A stretch of 64,000 nucleotides of DNA from Mycobacteroides abscessus ATCC 19977. Its GTDB lineage: Bacteria > Actinomycetota > Actinomycetes > Mycobacteriales > Mycobacteriaceae. The translations under genes were made by a program, and so were the position numbers. Under the pieces are notes generated by a model. The model did not search any database. It saw only the letters and a list, made by a program, of their open reading frames with translations, and was not told where the DNA came from. The DNA lies in contig NC_010397.1 in the NCBI RefSeq assembly GCF_000069185.1, forward strand, positions 2,728,001-2,792,000, read 5' to 3'. Of the stretch, positions 10,390 through 21,098 are shown piece after piece (within the stretch, counting starts at the first letter, position 1; each line of letters begins with the position of its first letter).

Positions 10390-11208
10390 ATGATCGCCCA
10401 GGAGTCCGTTCCGGCCCCGGACGCCCCAGGGCCCGCCCATCGCATCGTGCACCTGGCCACGATGATGGCGGTGAATGCCATTCCGCTCACCGGATGGTTC
10501 ATCGGCGGATGGTCTGCGGGCACCACTTTGGCGGTTTATTGGTTCGAAACCGTCGTGGCGTCGCTCTTGGTTGCGCTCCGTGCGCTGCTTCACAAACATT
10601 GGAGCCCCCGCCATGGGCACTTCCGGTATGAGGCACCTGGCCCGGATCGCCGTTACTCGCGCACGTCCTTCGTCAAGGGCTTCCTGTTCACCACTCTCGT
10701 CTTCTCGGGGGCGCACGGGTTCTTCCTCGCGGTCATCGTGCTCCTGCTCACGCACAACGGCAAGGCTGCGCTGATCGGTATCGATTGGCGCAGTGTGGGT
10801 TTGGGCTGCCTGCAGGTGCTGATCGCGCTTGCCGCCGACTTCGTGGTAGACCTGCCCTCGCTGCGCCGGTGGACCTTTTGGCAACTCGAAGTGATGGCGA
10901 GCCGCGGATTTCTGCGGGTGGCCGTGGTGCACCTGACCTTGATCTTCGGGATGTTCGCGGTCGCGGTCACCGATGCGCCGTCCGCCTTGTTCGGCGTGTT
11001 CGTCGCCCTGAAGACCATGTATTCGTTGAGCACCATCTTCCCGCAATGGGAGCCTGCCGCCCCTCCGCGCTGGCTGAGCCGAGCCATGAACCGCATCCCC
11101 AGTGCTCGCCCAGGGCAGACATTTGAGCAGCAGTGGGCCAAAGACCGCCGCGACGAGGCGGTCCGGCGCAAAAAGAACGAACAACCGTGGACCGGGATCA
11201 ACCGCTGA
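10390..11208 (+). CDS. multi-pass membrane protein, possibly DUF6498
   Basis: From the ATG at 10390 the protein has 272 residues and about six membrane segments. NAIPLTGWFIGGWSAGTTL followed by YWFETVVASLL near residues 25-60 resembles the family I remember as DUF6498; this is a tentative match. The C-terminal tail is basic and cytoplasmic (AKDRRDEAVRRKKNEQ). The start is chosen because it follows the preceding stop codon by two bases; the open frame continues upstream only as an overlap with that gene. It converges on dnaE1. Function unknown. Confidence 0.75.
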   Translation: MIAQESVPAPDAPGPAHRIVHLATMMAVNAIPLTGWFIGGWSAGTTLAVYWFETVVASLLVALRALLHKHWSPRHGHFRYEAPGPDRRYSRTSFVKGFLFTTLVFSGAHGFFLAVIVLLLTHNGKAALIGIDWRSVGLGCLQVLIALAADFVVDLPSLRRWTFWQLEVMASRGFLRVAVVHLTLIFGMFAVAVTDAPSALFGVFVALKTMYSLSTIFPQWEPAAPPRWLSRAMNRIPSARPGQTFEQQWAKDRRDEAVRRKKNEQPWTGINR

Positions 11209-11213
11209 TCGGG

Positions 11214-14200
11214 CTAGCCCCCCAGACAGCCCGGACCGAGCAGTGCCTTGAGATCTCCCATCAGGGCGGACGAAGGAGTCACCCGAAGCGACTGATCGAG
11301 CTCCAGCGTGGTGACGCGCTCCCCGCTGATCAACCGCAGATGCACCTGGTTGGTGCCCGGGTGCCGGGTAAGCACCTGTTTGAGCGCCGTCACCTTGTCG
11401 ATGGTGCACTGCCGCGTCGGCATCGTCACCGCGACCGGCCGATCGTCGGCCGCCTGAGAGAAGTCCGGCACCACGAGGTCATTGGCGATCAGCGAGACCC
11501 GGTCATCCCGGATCGCGACCTTCGCGTTGACGAGCACCACGGCATCATCGGCGATGTCTGCGCCGTACACCGAGTAGGCCTGGGGGAAGAACAGCACCTC
11601 AATGCCACCCGTGAGATCCTCCAGCTGCGCCGAGGCCCACGGCATCCCATTCTTGTTGACACGGCGGTTCACCGAGGCCAAGATGCCGCCGACCTTGACT
11701 ACGGCATCGTTGGCGACTTCGCCATCGAGGATCGCGGGGATCTGGGTATCGGTTTGTCTGCTGAGTAGGTGCGCCACACCGTTGAGCGGATGTCCGGACA
11801 CATACAGCCCCAGCATCTCTCGTTCCAGGGCCAGCTTGTGCTTTTCTTCCCACTCGTCGTCGGGAACCTTGATCGCAAAAATATCGGAGGCCGGGACGCT
11901 GTCTTCCCCGCCGCCACCGAAGAGATCGAACTGCCCCATGGCTTCGGCCTTCTTGGTGCCGAGCACCGAGTCGACCGCGTCGGACTGCACAAGGAAAAGC
12001 CCCTTGCGCGGATGCCCTAGCGAGTCGAATGCCCCCGCCTTCACCAGAGATTCCGTGACCTTCTTATTGCAGGCCGCGATATCGATCTTGTGCAGGTAAT
12101 CGGAGAAGTCGGTGAACGCTCCCTTTTCCTCGCGAGTCGCGATGAGGGACTGCACCACGTTGGCGCCGACGTTGCGCACACCGCCGAGTCCGTACCGAAT
12201 GTCCTCACCCACCGACGCGAAGTTATGTACGGACTCATTGACATCCGGCGGCAACACGGTGATACCGAGACGACGGCAGTCAGCGAGGTAAACGGCCGCC
12301 TTGTCCTTGTCGTCGCCGACAGAAGTGAGCAAACCGGCCATGTATTCGGCCGGATAGTTCGCCTTGAGATACGCCGTCCAGAAGGACACCAGCCCGTACC
12401 CGGCGGCATGCGATTTGTTGAACGCGTACCCGGCGAACGGGAGAATGGTGTCCCACAAAGCCTTCACGGCCTTCTCCGAGAAACCGTTATTGGTCATGCC
12501 CTCGTAGAAGCCCTTGTACTCGGCCTCGAGGACTTCGAGCTTCTTCTTACCCATGGCCTTACGCAGCGCATCGGCCTTACCCATCGAGTAGGAGGCAACC
12601 TTCTGGGCGATGAACATGATCTGCTCTTGGTAGACGATCAGGCCGAACGTCTCGGCCAGGATGTCCTTGAGCGGTTCCTCCAGCTCCGGATGAATCGGTT
12701 TGATCGGCTGGCGCCCGTTCTTACGGTCGGCGTAGTCGTTGTGCGCGTTCATGCCCATCGGTCCGGGGCGGTATAGCGCCAGCACGGCGACGATGTCGTT
12801 GAACCCGGTGGGCTGCATACGGCGCAGCAGATCACGCATCGGCCCGCCATCGAGCTGGAAGACGCCCAGAGTGTCGCCGCGAGAAAGTAATTCGTAGGTC
12901 GCCGGGTCATCGAGCGGCAGATGGTCCAGGTCCAGATCGATACCGCGGTTGGCCTTGATGTTGTCCAGGGCGTCGCCGATGACCGTGAGGTTGCGCAGGC
13001 CCAGGAAGTCCATTTTCAGCAGGCCGATGGCCTCACACGACGGATAGTCCCAGCCGGTGATGATGGCGCCGTCTTGGGCGCGCTTCCACAGCGGGATGGC
13101 GTCGGTCAGAGGCTCCGAGCTCATGATGACCGCGCAGGCGTGCACACCGGCGTTGCGGATCAGGCCCTCCAGACCAAGCGCTGTCTGGTAGATGTTGCGC
13201 ACATCCGGATCGGTATCGATCAGGGTGCGCACCTCGGCGGCCTCCTTGTACCGCTCGTGCTCGGGGTTGGTGATGCCCCATACCGGGATGTCCTTGGCCA
13301 TGATCGGCGGCGGAAGTGCCTTGGTGATGCGGTCGGCGATCGCGAAACCCGGCTGGCCGTAGTGGATCCGTGCCGAGTCCTTCAATGCGGCCTTGGTCTT
13401 GATGGTGCCGAAGGTGATGACCTGTGCGACCCGGTCGCTGCCCCATTTCTCGGTGGCGTAGCGGACCATCTCACCGCGGCGGCGGTCGTCGAAGTCGATA
13501 TCGATATCCGGCGCCGACGGACGTTCCGGGTTGAGGAATCGCTCGAACAGCAGGCCGTGCGGTATCGGGTCGATATTGGTGATGCCGAGCGCGTAGGCGA
13601 CAAGTGAACCTGCCGCCGAACCACGCCCAGGGCCGACCCTGATGCCGACCTCTTTCGCGTGGGAGACGAGGTCACCGACGACGAGAAAGTATGCGGGGAA
13701 ACCCTTTTGCTTGATGACGTCCAGCTCGTAGTGAGCACGGGTGAAGTACTCGTCGGGCACTCCCCCCGGGACTCCCTCGAAGCGGCGCTCCAGTCCGCGG
13801 TCCACTTCCTTACGCAGCCAGGAGTCTTGATCTTCCCCCTCCGGCACCGGGAAGATCGGCATCCGGTCCTTGAAGTTCCAGACGTCTTCATAGGACTGCA
13901 CCCGTTCGGCGATCAACAGCGTGTTGTCGCAAGCACCGGGAACGGCGTCATCCCAGAGGTCCCGCATCTCGGACGCGGGTTTGAGGTAATAGCCGTCGCC
14001 GTCGAATTTGAAGCGGGTGGGGTCCGAGAGCGTCTTCCCGGTCTGCACACACAGCAGTGCCTCGTGGTTGTGCGCGTGATCCTTGGTGACGTAGTGGCAG
14101 TCGTTGGTCGCCAGCGGCGGGATGCCCAGCTTCTTGCCGACCTCCAGTAGGCCCTCACGCACCCGCCGTTCGATGGACAGCCCGTGGTCCATCAGCTCCA

Positions 14201-14771
14201 GGAAGAAATTGTCCTTGCCGAAGATGTCCTGCCATTTGGCCGCGGCGGCAAGCGCCTCGCTCTCCTGCCCCAGCCGCAGGCGGGTCTGCACCTCACCCGA
14301 TGGACATCCGGTGGTGGCGATGATGCCGCTGGCGTGCTCGGCGATGAGGTCGGCGTCCATGCGCGCCCACTTGCCCAGCTGCCCCTCGAACGAGGCCAAT
14401 GACGACAGCTTGAACAGGTTGCGCAGCCCGGTGGCATTCTCGGCAACCATGGTCATGTGGGTATACGAGCCCGAGCCCGAGACGTCATCGGACTTCTGTC
14501 CGGGATCGCCCCAGAAAACACGTTTGGTGTCGAACCGCGACGCAGGGGCGATGTAGGCCTCGATACCGATGATCGGTTTGACTCCGGTGGCCGCGGCGAC
14601 GTTGTAAAACTCGCTCGCGCCGTACATGTTTCCGTGGTCGGTCATGCCGACAGCAGACATGCCCAGCCGTTCGACCTCGGCGAGCATCGGCTTGATCTTC
14701 GCTGCACCGTCGAGCATCGAGTACTCGGTGTGGTTGTGCAGGTGCACGAACGAAGAATTCGAGGAGCTCAC
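11214..14771 (-). CDS. dnaE1: replicative DNA polymerase III alpha subunit DnaE1
   Basis: This 1185-residue protein is the essential replicative polymerase. It starts with a PHP domain (HLHNHTEYS at residues 10-18), which in mycobacteria is the proofreading exonuclease. The palm domain carries PDIDIDFDD (Asp 422, 424 and 426 region), then [17 protein letters not shown], a tandem HhH/OB C-terminal region and QFDLFG near residue 940, the likely beta-clamp binding motif. The start is GTG at 14771. The gene stands alone, 155 bp after a lipoprotein gene on the same strand. A TAAACT hexamer at 14823-14828 could be its -10 element; I see no convincing -35. Confidence 0.97.
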   Translation of the reverse strand: MSSSNSSFVHLHNHTEYSMLDGAAKIKPMLAEVERLGMSAVGMTDHGNMYGASEFYNVAAATGVKPIIGIEAYIAPASRFDTKRVFWGDPGQKSDDVSGSGSYTHMTMVAENATGLRNLFKLSSLASFEGQLGKWARMDADLIAEHASGIIATTGCPSGEVQTRLRLGQESEALAAAAKWQDIFGKDNFFLELMDHGLSIERRVREGLLEVGKKLGIPPLATNDCHYVTKDHAHNHEALLCVQTGKTLSDPTRFKFDGDGYYLKPASEMRDLWDDAVPGACDNTLLIAERVQSYEDVWNFKDRMPIFPVPEGEDQDSWLRKEVDRGLERRFEGVPGGVPDEYFTRAHYELDVIKQKGFPAYFLVVGDLVSHAKEVGIRVGPGRGSAAGSLVAYALGITNIDPIPHGLLFERFLNPERPSAPDIDIDFDDRRRGEMVRYATEKWGSDRVAQVITFGTIKTKAALKDSARIHYGQPGFAIADRITKALPPPIMAKDIPVWGITNPEHERYKEAAEVRTLIDTDPDVRNIYQTALGLEGLIRNAGVHACAVIMSSEPLTDAIPLWKRAQDGAIITGWDYPSCEAIGLLKMDFLGLRNLTVIGDALDNIKANRGIDLDLDHLPLDDPATYELLSRGDTLGVFQLDGGPMRDLLRRMQPTGFNDIVAVLALYRPGPMGMNAHNDYADRKNGRQPIKPIHPELEEPLKDILAETFGLIVYQEQIMFIAQKVASYSMGKADALRKAMGKKKLEVLEAEYKGFYEGMTNNGFSEKAVKALWDTILPFAGYAFNKSHAAGYGLVSFWTAYLKANYPAEYMAGLLTSVGDDKDKAAVYLADCRRLGITVLPPDVNESVHNFASVGEDIRYGLGGVRNVGANVVQSLIATREEKGAFTDFSDYLHKIDIAACNKKVTESLVKAGAFDSLGHPRKGLFLVQSDAVDSVLGTKKAEAMGQFDLFGGGGEDSVPASDIFAIKVPDDEWEEKHKLALEREMLGLYVSGHPLNGVAHLLSRQTDTQIPAILDGEVANDAVVKVGGILASVNRRVNKNGMPWASAQLEDLTGGIEVLFFPQAYSVYGADIADDAVVLVNAKVAIRDDRVSLIANDLVVPDFSQAADDRPVAVTMPTRQCTIDKVTALKQVLTRHPGTNQVHLRLISGERVTTLELDQSLRVTPSSALMGDLKALLGPGCLGG

Positions 14772-14926
14772 ACGTGCCTTTCGTACCGACCCGGGATTGG
14801 GGCGTCAATCGCTAGAGGGGTCAGTTTATTGCGAGGGTCCGACAGACCCGGGCGTGTCGGGGGTGTGTCGTCAAGCTCACCGGGCTACCCGATTCACAGC
14901 GGTCACAAATGCCCCGCCAGCAACGC

Positions 14927-15472
14927 TTAGGGCGAGGCCCAACCCGGCGCGCAATTGACGTCGACCACGTATGTCATGGTCTTCTCGGCGCCGCTGTCGT
15001 GGCCGGAGCCTTCCCCCTCGATGTGAAAGCTGTCGTCGTTCCTGGTCGCTGTGATCTGCTCACCGACGTTGTCTTCCTCGGTGAGCAAAATGATGAGCTC
15101 ACGCGTCTGGATATCGAAAGTCTGGACGGCCAGCGAATCCGGGTCCAGTTTCACCATCGCATGCCCGCCGGATGCTTTCTTCGGTCCGACGTTAATGAGC
15201 AAGTGGGTCACTCCCCTGTTCACAAAGCAATAGACCGGGCCAGGCATGTTCAACACGGCGCCGTCCACCGTGACCGTCGCATCACCCGAGGGCATGAAGC
15301 CGGGGTGCCTGCCCCCGGTCCTGAGTGCTTGCACCATGCTTTGGCCTTGCGCCGGTATGTCATCGGTAGCAGCGACCGCAATGCTGGCTTCTGCGTCCTG
15401 CTGCCCGCCGGACGAAGCACAGCCGGACAACGTGGCCACCACGACCGCCGCCCCGAGGATCATGTGCCGCAA
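14927..15472 (-). CDS. LpqH-family (19 kDa antigen-like) lipoprotein
   Basis: The 181-residue product has a lipoprotein signal peptide ending LSGC-ASS (Cys near residue 18) and a mature domain with VTVDGAVLNMPGPVYC, GEQITATRNDDSFHIEGEG and TMTYVVDVNC. This arrangement, with two conserved cysteines, is that of the mycobacterial 19 kDa lipoprotein antigen family (PF05481). It is exported and lipid-anchored; such proteins are TLR2 ligands. The TTG at 15472 has a strong GGGGAGGG site eight bases upstream and gives a positively charged signal start, so I prefer it to the ATG at 15463. It lies three bases after rarD, at the end of lspA-rluD-rarD. Confidence 0.85.
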   Translation of the reverse strand: MRHMILGAAVVVATLSGCASSGGQQDAEASIAVAATDDIPAQGQSMVQALRTGGRHPGFMPSGDATVTVDGAVLNMPGPVYCFVNRGVTHLLINVGPKKASGGHAMVKLDPDSLAVQTFDIQTRELIILLTEEDNVGEQITATRNDDSFHIEGEGSGHDSGAEKTMTYVVDVNCAPGWASP

Positions 15473-15475
15473 CGC

Positions 15476-16444
15476 TCAATCCCTCCCCTTGACCGACACC
15501 ATGTCGATGGGCGAAACCGTAGCCGGTCGGCCCGACTGACGCGGCAAGATCAGCGCACTGCGCACGGTATCGGCCGTGAATATCACCAGCGCAGCCCAGA
15601 TCAAGACAAAGCCCACCCAGCGCTCCGGCGGCATTGCCTCGTGTTTGACCAGTACACCCCAGAGCATCTGCAACGTCGGCGTCACATACTGCAGCAGCCC
15701 CAGGGTGACCAACGGAATACGTTGTGCCGCAGCACCGAATAACAACAGAGGCAGAGCCGTCACCACACCGCTGAGCACCATCAGCGCGGTATGTCCGTGG
15801 GTGTAGCCCAGAAAGTGTTGCTGACCGGACACGCCCACGAATACCAGGTAGGCGCCCGCGAACGGCGCGGCGACGATCCCTTCGGCGGTCAGGCTTACCC
15901 GCGGGTCAACGGTGATCGTCTTCTTGATGGCGCCGTAACCGGCGAACGAGGCGGCCAGAATCAACGTGATGACCGGCAACCGGCCCACGCTGATCGTCAG
16001 TACCGCGACCGCGGTGAACGCCAACACCAGTGCCAATAGCTGCCACCGGCTGAGGGGTTCCCGAAAGAGCACCACTCCCAACAACACCGTCACCAACGGA
16101 TTGATGTAATACCCCAGGGCGGCGTCGAGTACATGCCCGGAGTTGACGGCATAGATGTACACGCCCCAGTTCAGCGCGATGAGCAGCGAAGCGCCGATGA
16201 GCAGCCCCCAGTTGCGCAGCCCCATGGCGACCAGGTCGCGCAGACGTCGAGAGACCGCGACGACGACCGCCATCAGCAGCAGTGTCCAGATCATGCGATG
16301 CGCCAGAATCTCCAGCGCACCCGCAGGTTCCAGCAGCGGGAAGAACGCCGGGAACAATCCCCACATCAGGTATGCGGCCGCGCCGAACAGATACCCGGAT
16401 TTCGGGCTGCGGTTCTGTTCGGGAATGGCGGGGAGCCCGCTCAT
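15476..16444 (-). CDS. rarD: EamA/RarD-family transporter
   Basis: The 322-residue protein has about ten membrane segments in two EamA repeats, with [18 protein letters not shown] near the N-terminus and [24 protein letters not shown], the signature region of the RarD type of drug/metabolite transporters. Substrate is unknown; the name comes from a chloramphenicol-related phenotype in other bacteria. Its ATG overlaps the rluD stop as ATGA (16441-16444), so it is translationally coupled to the lspA-rluD operon. Confidence 0.88.
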   Translation of the reverse strand: MSGLPAIPEQNRSPKSGYLFGAAAYLMWGLFPAFFPLLEPAGALEILAHRMIWTLLLMAVVVAVSRRLRDLVAMGLRNWGLLIGASLLIALNWGVYIYAVNSGHVLDAALGYYINPLVTVLLGVVLFREPLSRWQLLALVLAFTAVAVLTISVGRLPVITLILAASFAGYGAIKKTITVDPRVSLTAEGIVAAPFAGAYLVFVGVSGQQHFLGYTHGHTALMVLSGVVTALPLLLFGAAAQRIPLVTLGLLQYVTPTLQMLWGVLVKHEAMPPERWVGFVLIWAALVIFTADTVRSALILPRQSGRPATVSPIDMVSVKGRD

Positions 16445-17358
16445 CGCAGGACGTCGAGCGCGTGGGCCAAATCCTCGGGGTACTCACTGGTGATCTCAAT
16501 CCAGCGACCGTCCCCCGGATGGGCAAAGGCCAACGATTTGGCATGCAGCCACTGACGTTCCAGTCCGAGCTTGGCGGCCAGTGTCGGATCGGCGCCATAG
16601 GTCAGGTCGCCACAGCACGGATGTTTTATCGCCGAGAAGTGCACTCGAATCTGGTGCGTGCGACCGGTTTCCAGGTGTATGTCGAGCAGGCTGGCCGCCA
16701 CGAACGCCTCAAGGGTGTCGTAGTGGGTGATGGAATGACGACCATCCTCGACCACGGCAAATTTCCAGTCGTGACCGCGATGCCGGCCGATGGGCGCATC
16801 GATTGTGCCGCTGGATGGATCCGGATGCCCCTGCACGAGAGCGTGATAGCGCTTCTCAACCCGCCGGTATTTGAAGGCTCGCTTGAGCTCGGTGTAGGCC
16901 TTCTCGGACAGCGCTACGACCATCACCCCGGAGGTTCCAACGTCCAGGCGGTGCACGATCCCCTTGCGTTCGGGAACACCGGACGTCGTCATCCGGAAGC
17001 CGGCCGCTGCGAGTCCACCGAGCACGGTCGGCCCGGTCCAGCCGACGGAGGCGTGGGCGGCGACGCCTGCCGGCTTGTCGACGGCAACCAGATCGTCGTC
17101 GGCATAGAGGATCTTCATGCCCTCGATCACCTCGACGCGGTTCTCCGGCGGCGCCTTGGGCTCGGGCAGCGTGACCTCCAGCCAGGTACCCGCGGTCAGC
17201 TTCTCGGATTTGGTGACGGCAACCCCGTCCAACAGCACCGCGCCCTCTTCGGCGAGGGCGGCCGCGGCGGTGCGCGAAAGTCCCAGCAGACGAGCCAAAC
17301 CTGCGTCCACACGCATACCGGACAGGCCGTCCGGAACCGGCAGAGAGCGCGACGTCAT
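16441..17358 (-). CDS. rluD: RluA/RluD-family 23S rRNA pseudouridine synthase
   Basis: The 305-residue protein has an N-terminal S4 RNA-binding domain ([25 protein letters not shown] region, about 14-75) and a pseudouridine synthase domain with the catalytic motif [12 protein letters not shown] near residue 135 and [13 protein letters not shown] near 230. It isomerises uridines in large-subunit rRNA. The ATG at 17358 overlaps the lspA stop (ATGA), as in the M. tuberculosis pair Rv1539-Rv1540; the frame open further upstream is antisense noise within lspA. The exact target uridine is not readable from sequence. Confidence 0.92.
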   Translation of the reverse strand: MTSRSLPVPDGLSGMRVDAGLARLLGLSRTAAAALAEEGAVLLDGVAVTKSEKLTAGTWLEVTLPEPKAPPENRVEVIEGMKILYADDDLVAVDKPAGVAAHASVGWTGPTVLGGLAAAGFRMTTSGVPERKGIVHRLDVGTSGVMVVALSEKAYTELKRAFKYRRVEKRYHALVQGHPDPSSGTIDAPIGRHRGHDWKFAVVEDGRHSITHYDTLEAFVAASLLDIHLETGRTHQIRVHFSAIKHPCCGDLTYGADPTLAAKLGLERQWLHAKSLAFAHPGDGRWIEITSEYPEDLAHALDVLR

Positions 17359-17954
17359 GACGGCTTGGTCTGGGAAGCCTGCGGGTCCGCGTTCACGCTG
17401 TCCTCCGGGCCACTGCTCGCTGGTTTCGAGGTAGAACGGCCCTCGCGGTCGTAGTCGTAACCGAACAGCGACAGTGCCACCAGCAGAATCGCGCCACCCA
17501 CCACGGAGGGGTCCGCGACATTGAAGACCGGCCACCACCCCACGGACAGGAAGTCCACCACGTGGCCGCGCAGCGGTCCCGGGCCGCGGAAGAACCTGTC
17601 CACGAGATTGCCCAGTGCACCGCCGAGAATCATGCCCAAGCCGATTGCCCACCACGTCGAGACCAACCGACGACCGATGAACAGGATTCCCACCACCACC
17701 GAGATGGCGATGAGGGTGAGCACCCAGGTATAGCCCGTGGCGAACGAGAACGCGGCGCCCGAATTGCGCACCAGCGTCCAGGTGACGGTGTCGCCGATGA
17801 TGGGCACCGGCTTGCCGGGTTGTAGCAGCCTGACGGCGAGAACCTTGGTCACGACGTCCAGTACGAGCACCACCGACGCCACGATGAGCAGCAGTTTTAT
17901 CCGCCGCTTTGGCTTCCGGGCGGTCTCGGACTCGTCACTCACGTCCCCCATCAT
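17355..17954 (-). CDS. lspA: lipoprotein signal peptidase II LspA
   Basis: LspA removes the signal peptide of lipidated prolipoproteins in the membrane. The 199-residue protein has four membrane segments, [14 protein letters not shown] (the Asn/Gly region), [13 protein letters not shown] (first catalytic Asp) and [20 protein letters not shown] (second Asp). The C-terminal tail of about 30 residues is hydrophilic and cytoplasmic. Start candidates are the tandem ATGs at 17954 and 17951, both close to an AAGGG site. It heads the operon lspA-rluD-rarD-lipoprotein and diverges from ansA by 38 bp. Confidence 0.94.
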   Translation of the reverse strand: MMGDVSDESETARKPKRRIKLLLIVASVVLVLDVVTKVLAVRLLQPGKPVPIIGDTVTWTLVRNSGAAFSFATGYTWVLTLIAISVVVGILFIGRRLVSTWWAIGLGMILGGALGNLVDRFFRGPGPLRGHVVDFLSVGWWPVFNVADPSVVGGAILLVALSLFGYDYDREGRSTSKPASSGPEDSVNADPQASQTKPS

Positions 17955-17992
17955 CCCTTACGCGGCGCAGCGCTTTGCGCAACCTGTCTGCG

Positions 17993-18970
17993 ATGATCGC
18001 CGCTGTGCCTGCCGCTCTTCGCCCAAATGACTCCTCGCCAGCGCTCGTTCTCTTGACCACGGGGGGCACGATCGCGACCGAGGTGGGCGCAGACGGCATC
18101 GCCCGGCATGCCAGTTCCGGCGGCGATCTGCTGGCGGCAAGTGGCCAGGGCAATGTGCTGGTCGAGGACCTGATGACGATCGACAGCGCGGAGATGACGC
18201 CGCAGCGCTGGCAGCAGATCGCGGCCTCGGTACGCGGGCATGTCGCCGCGGGCGCGACCGGAATCGTCATCGCACACGGCACGGACACTCTGGAAGAAAC
18301 CGCTTTGTGGCTCGCGCTGACATGCGCGGTGCCGGTCCCCGTCGTACTGACCGGCGCACAACGCAGCGGCGACCACCCCGAGTCCGATGGTCCAGGCAAC
18401 CTGCGCGACGCGTTGACGGTGGCGGCCTCCGGCGAGGCGCTGGGCGTGGTGGTGTGCTTCGCCGGGCAGGTCTTTCCGGCGGCGGGCATCCGCAAGGTGG
18501 ATCTGACCGCGACCGCGGGATTCGCCGGGGCACCGCCGGTCGGGCAGATACGCGACGGCGCCTTCGTCCGCACCGCCCAGGCGTCCTCGTCGTTTCTGGG
18601 CACCGTGACCCGTCCGGCGCTGCCGCGGGTCGATGTGGTGAGCCTGTACCCGGGTGCCGACGCCGTGGCACTGGACGCCTTCGCGCGGGCCGGCGCGCAG
18701 GGCCTAGTGCTCGAATCGATGGGTGCCGGAAACGCCAACGACGCTGTCACCGAAGCGGTTTCCCGCCACATCGAGAACGGGATACATGTTGTGGTGACCA
18801 CCAGGGTGCCGGGTGGCCTGCTGTCCCCGGGCTACGCACCGGGACAGAAGCTCATCGACGCCGGCGCGGTGGTCGCGCCTCGGCTTCGCGCCGGCCAAGC
18901 GCGAGTGCTGTTGATGGCGGCCCTAGCCACCGGTTCCGATCTCGTCGCCGTCATCGACCGGCTCGGCTGA
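17993..18970 (+). CDS. ansA: L-asparaginase AnsA
   Basis: The 325-residue enzyme hydrolyses asparagine to aspartate and ammonia. [10 protein letters not shown] (residues about 22-31) carries the nucleophilic Thr, and [13 protein letters not shown] (about 90-102) carries the second catalytic Thr-Asp pair, the two bacterial asparaginase signatures. The start at 17993 leaves a short N-terminus; further open frame upstream is antisense to lspA. A GTG at 18005 is an alternative. The 3' end overlaps the converging dinX gene by 48 bp. Confidence 0.93.
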   Translation: MIAAVPAALRPNDSSPALVLLTTGGTIATEVGADGIARHASSGGDLLAASGQGNVLVEDLMTIDSAEMTPQRWQQIAASVRGHVAAGATGIVIAHGTDTLEETALWLALTCAVPVPVVLTGAQRSGDHPESDGPGNLRDALTVAASGEALGVVVCFAGQVFPAAGIRKVDLTATAGFAGAPPVGQIRDGAFVRTAQASSSFLGTVTRPALPRVDVVSLYPGADAVALDAFARAGAQGLVLESMGAGNANDAVTEAVSRHIENGIHVVVTTRVPGGLLSPGYAPGQKLIDAGAVVAPRLRAGQARVLLMAALATGSDLVAVIDRLG

Positions 18971-20302
18971 CTCCCCCGGCCAGTCCAGGCTCGCCACCGG
19001 GTCGGCGCGCGCGATACCCGGATCATCGACCGCGAAGGTGCGCGCGATACCCGGACCGCTGCTTCGCGTCTCAAATCTCACCGTCATGACACCGTGCCCG
19101 GTGCCCTGTATCCACCCGTGCCCGAACTCGGCGTGGTCGACGTCATCCCCGACACCCCAACCAGCCGTGCTGTGGGTGGGCTCCGCGGTAGATGGCACCT
19201 CGTCGGACTCGGCAACGGGCTCGGCCTGATCCAGATCCGGGAACAACGAGGTCTGCTGAACATCGGAGAATCCCGAAAAACCTACGCCGACAAGACGGAT
19301 CGGCCCGATCTCGACGGGATCCAGCAGCAGCCGGCGCGCCGCCGACATCAGTACCGCGCGTTCCGTGGTGGCGTAGGGCAGCGTCGCGGACCTGGTCAGG
19401 ATGCTCATATCCGAGCGCCGCAACTTCACGGTGACGGTCCGGACGCCACGCCCGTGTTTGATGAGTCGCCGGTGGGCGTGGACACCGATGGGCTCGATGG
19501 CCTGGCGTAGTTGATCAAGGGTTGTCAGGTCGTCGGGAAACGTCGATTCCGCGCTGATCTGTTTGGTTTCGGCCCGCTCGGCCACCGGGCGGTCATCGAC
19601 GCCACGGGCCAGCTGGTGCAGCGCGGGGCCGATCGTGCCACCCAAGACCGAGGCCGCCTCACTGGTCTGCAGGGCCGCGAACTGGCCAATTGTGTTGATA
19701 CCCAACCTATTCAGGCGCTCTTCGGCGACCGGGCCGATACCCCACAATTTGCGCACCGGGAGCTCGTCGAGCAGTGTCCGTTCTTCCTCCGGCGCTATGA
19801 TCCGCACGCCGTCGGGCTTGGCCAACCCCGAGGCGATCTTGGCAATCTGTTTACCCGAGCCCGCCCCTACCGACGCGGTGAGACCGGTCTCGCCGAGCAC
19901 GCGTGAACGCAACTCATGAATGTAATCCGCGACTGCACTTGTTGTGGCACCGAATAATTCGGACGGTTCTCCAAACGCCTCATCGAACGACAGCTGCTCC
20001 AGAATGGGGATCATCGATCGCACTGTCTCGAATACGCGCCTGCTGGCCACGCCGTACACCGAACCGCGAGGCGGCAAGACGACAGCGTTGATGCCCACCA
20101 GGCGCCGAGCCTGATGCATCGGCATGGCCGAACGGGCCCCGAAGACCCTGGCCTCGTAGCTCGCGCCGGCCACCACGCCGCGGCCGCCGGTGCCGCCGAC
20201 GAGTACCGGACGACCACGCAGGGTGGGCCGGGTCAGCTGCTCGACCGAAGCGAAGAAGGCGTCCATGTCGAGGTGCAAAACCCATCGACCGGCAGCACAC
20301 AC
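18923..20302 (-). CDS. dinX: Y-family DNA polymerase IV (DinX)
   Basis: This 459-residue translesion polymerase shows [14 protein letters not shown] near residue 9 (first metal-binding Asp), [21 protein letters not shown], and [12 protein letters not shown] near residue 101 (SxDE catalytic pair). A little-finger domain follows, ending about residue 345, then an acidic tail and a [19 protein letters not shown] segment found in mycobacterial Din[10 protein letters not shown] near residue 350 may be the beta-clamp motif. The start is GTG at 20302. I see no SOS box upstream. Its last 48 bp overlap the end of ansA. Confidence 0.93.
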   Translation of the reverse strand: MCAAGRWVLHLDMDAFFASVEQLTRPTLRGRPVLVGGTGGRGVVAGASYEARVFGARSAMPMHQARRLVGINAVVLPPRGSVYGVASRRVFETVRSMIPILEQLSFDEAFGEPSELFGATTSAVADYIHELRSRVLGETGLTASVGAGSGKQIAKIASGLAKPDGVRIIAPEEERTLLDELPVRKLWGIGPVAEERLNRLGINTIGQFAALQTSEAASVLGGTIGPALHQLARGVDDRPVAERAETKQISAESTFPDDLTTLDQLRQAIEPIGVHAHRRLIKHGRGVRTVTVKLRRSDMSILTRSATLPYATTERAVLMSAARRLLLDPVEIGPIRLVGVGFSGFSDVQQTSLFPDLDQAEPVAESDEVPSTAEPTHSTAGWGVGDDVDHAEFGHGWIQGTGHGVMTVRFETRSSGPGIARTFAVDDPGIARADPVASLDWPGESAEPVDDGDEIGTGG

Positions 20303-20415
20303 GCGCCCATCGTATTGCGGCCCACCGACTGCCCACGGGTATCGCTGTCGGAAGCTCGATATGGATTGGCCGAATCCCGGTAGCCGCTGGCCCGCAGCCC
20401 TCCTAGCCTGGCGTT

Positions 20416-20985
20416 ATGGCAATGAATTTGGTGCATCGGTGGTGCTGTAGCTCGGAAATGTGGGCACGCAAGACCGAGTCGCAGCTCCTCCCCTGGGCGC
20501 TGCAGGGGGTTGAACTCGGTGCGGACACTCTGGAGATCGGGCCCGGCTACGGCGCGAACCTTCGGGTGCTGACCAATCGCACCCCGCAGCTCACCGCGGT
20601 CGAGATCGACGAAACCATGGCCACCCGGCTCCAGCGACTCTATGGCGACCGGGCGACCGTGATGCAGGGCGATGGCACCAAGCTGGGTTTCGACAACGAC
20701 AGGTTCAGCTCCGTGGTGTGCTTCACCATGCTGCATCATGTCCCCACCGCAGATCTGCAAGACCAACTGTTTGCGCAGGCACACCGAGTGCTGGCACCCG
20801 GCGGAGTCTTCGCGGGGAGTGACGGCGTGCATTCCACGTTCTTCCGGCTGCTGCACATCGGCGACACCTACAACCCGGTGCCGACCACGTCGCTGCCGGA
20901 TCGTCTGCGCGCGGCGGGCTTCACCGATATCGAGCACCACCTCGACGGCGGCAATCAGCGCTGGCGCGCAGTCAAGGCCGCCTAG
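20416..20985 (+). CDS. class I SAM-dependent methyltransferase
   Basis: The 189-residue protein has LEIGPGYGANLRVL near residue 40 (motif I, SAM-binding), VEIDETMATRLQ (motif II) and VVCFTMLHHVPT (motif IV region), the UbiE/methyltransferase-11 fold. The N-terminal MNLVHRWCCSSEMWA contains two adjacent cysteines. A second ATG six bases downstream is also possible. Substrate unknown. It converges on ileS across a 21-bp inverted repeat. Confidence 0.85.
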   Translation: MAMNLVHRWCCSSEMWARKTESQLLPWALQGVELGADTLEIGPGYGANLRVLTNRTPQLTAVEIDETMATRLQRLYGDRATVMQGDGTKLGFDNDRFSSVVCFTMLHHVPTADLQDQLFAQAHRVLAPGGVFAGSDGVHSTFFRLLHIGDTYNPVPTTSLPDRLRAAGFTDIEHHLDGGNQRWRAVKAA

Positions 20986-21014
20986 AGCTGGGGCCCGGTG
21001 CAGTAGGCGCCGGG

Positions 21015-21075
21015 GTGCCCGGCTAGGAGCGACAAGCACGCCGACGTGCCATCATTGTCGCTCCTAGCCGGGCAC
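21015..21075. repeat. 21-bp perfect inverted repeat with nested hairpin between convergent genes
   Basis: The arm at 21015-21035 (core ggctaggagcgacaa) is repeated exactly in inverted form at 21055-21075. The 19-bp loop contains a second small hairpin, gcacg-ccga-cgtgc (21036-21049). Between converging methyltransferase and ileS genes it is well placed as a bidirectional terminator, but neither side has a T-run. It could equally be a copy of a dispersed palindromic repeat. Confidence 0.7.
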
Positions 21076-21098
21076 AGGGAGACTTCGCCGAAGCGGGC

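Noticed and set aside
18923..18970. Frameshift at the overlap of ansA and dinX
   Set aside because: Both proteins end with plausible C-termini; a 48-bp convergent overlap is enough explanation.
20303..20415. SOS (LexA) box upstream of dinX
   Set aside because: No TCGAAC-N4-GTTCGA-like dyad is present in the gap.
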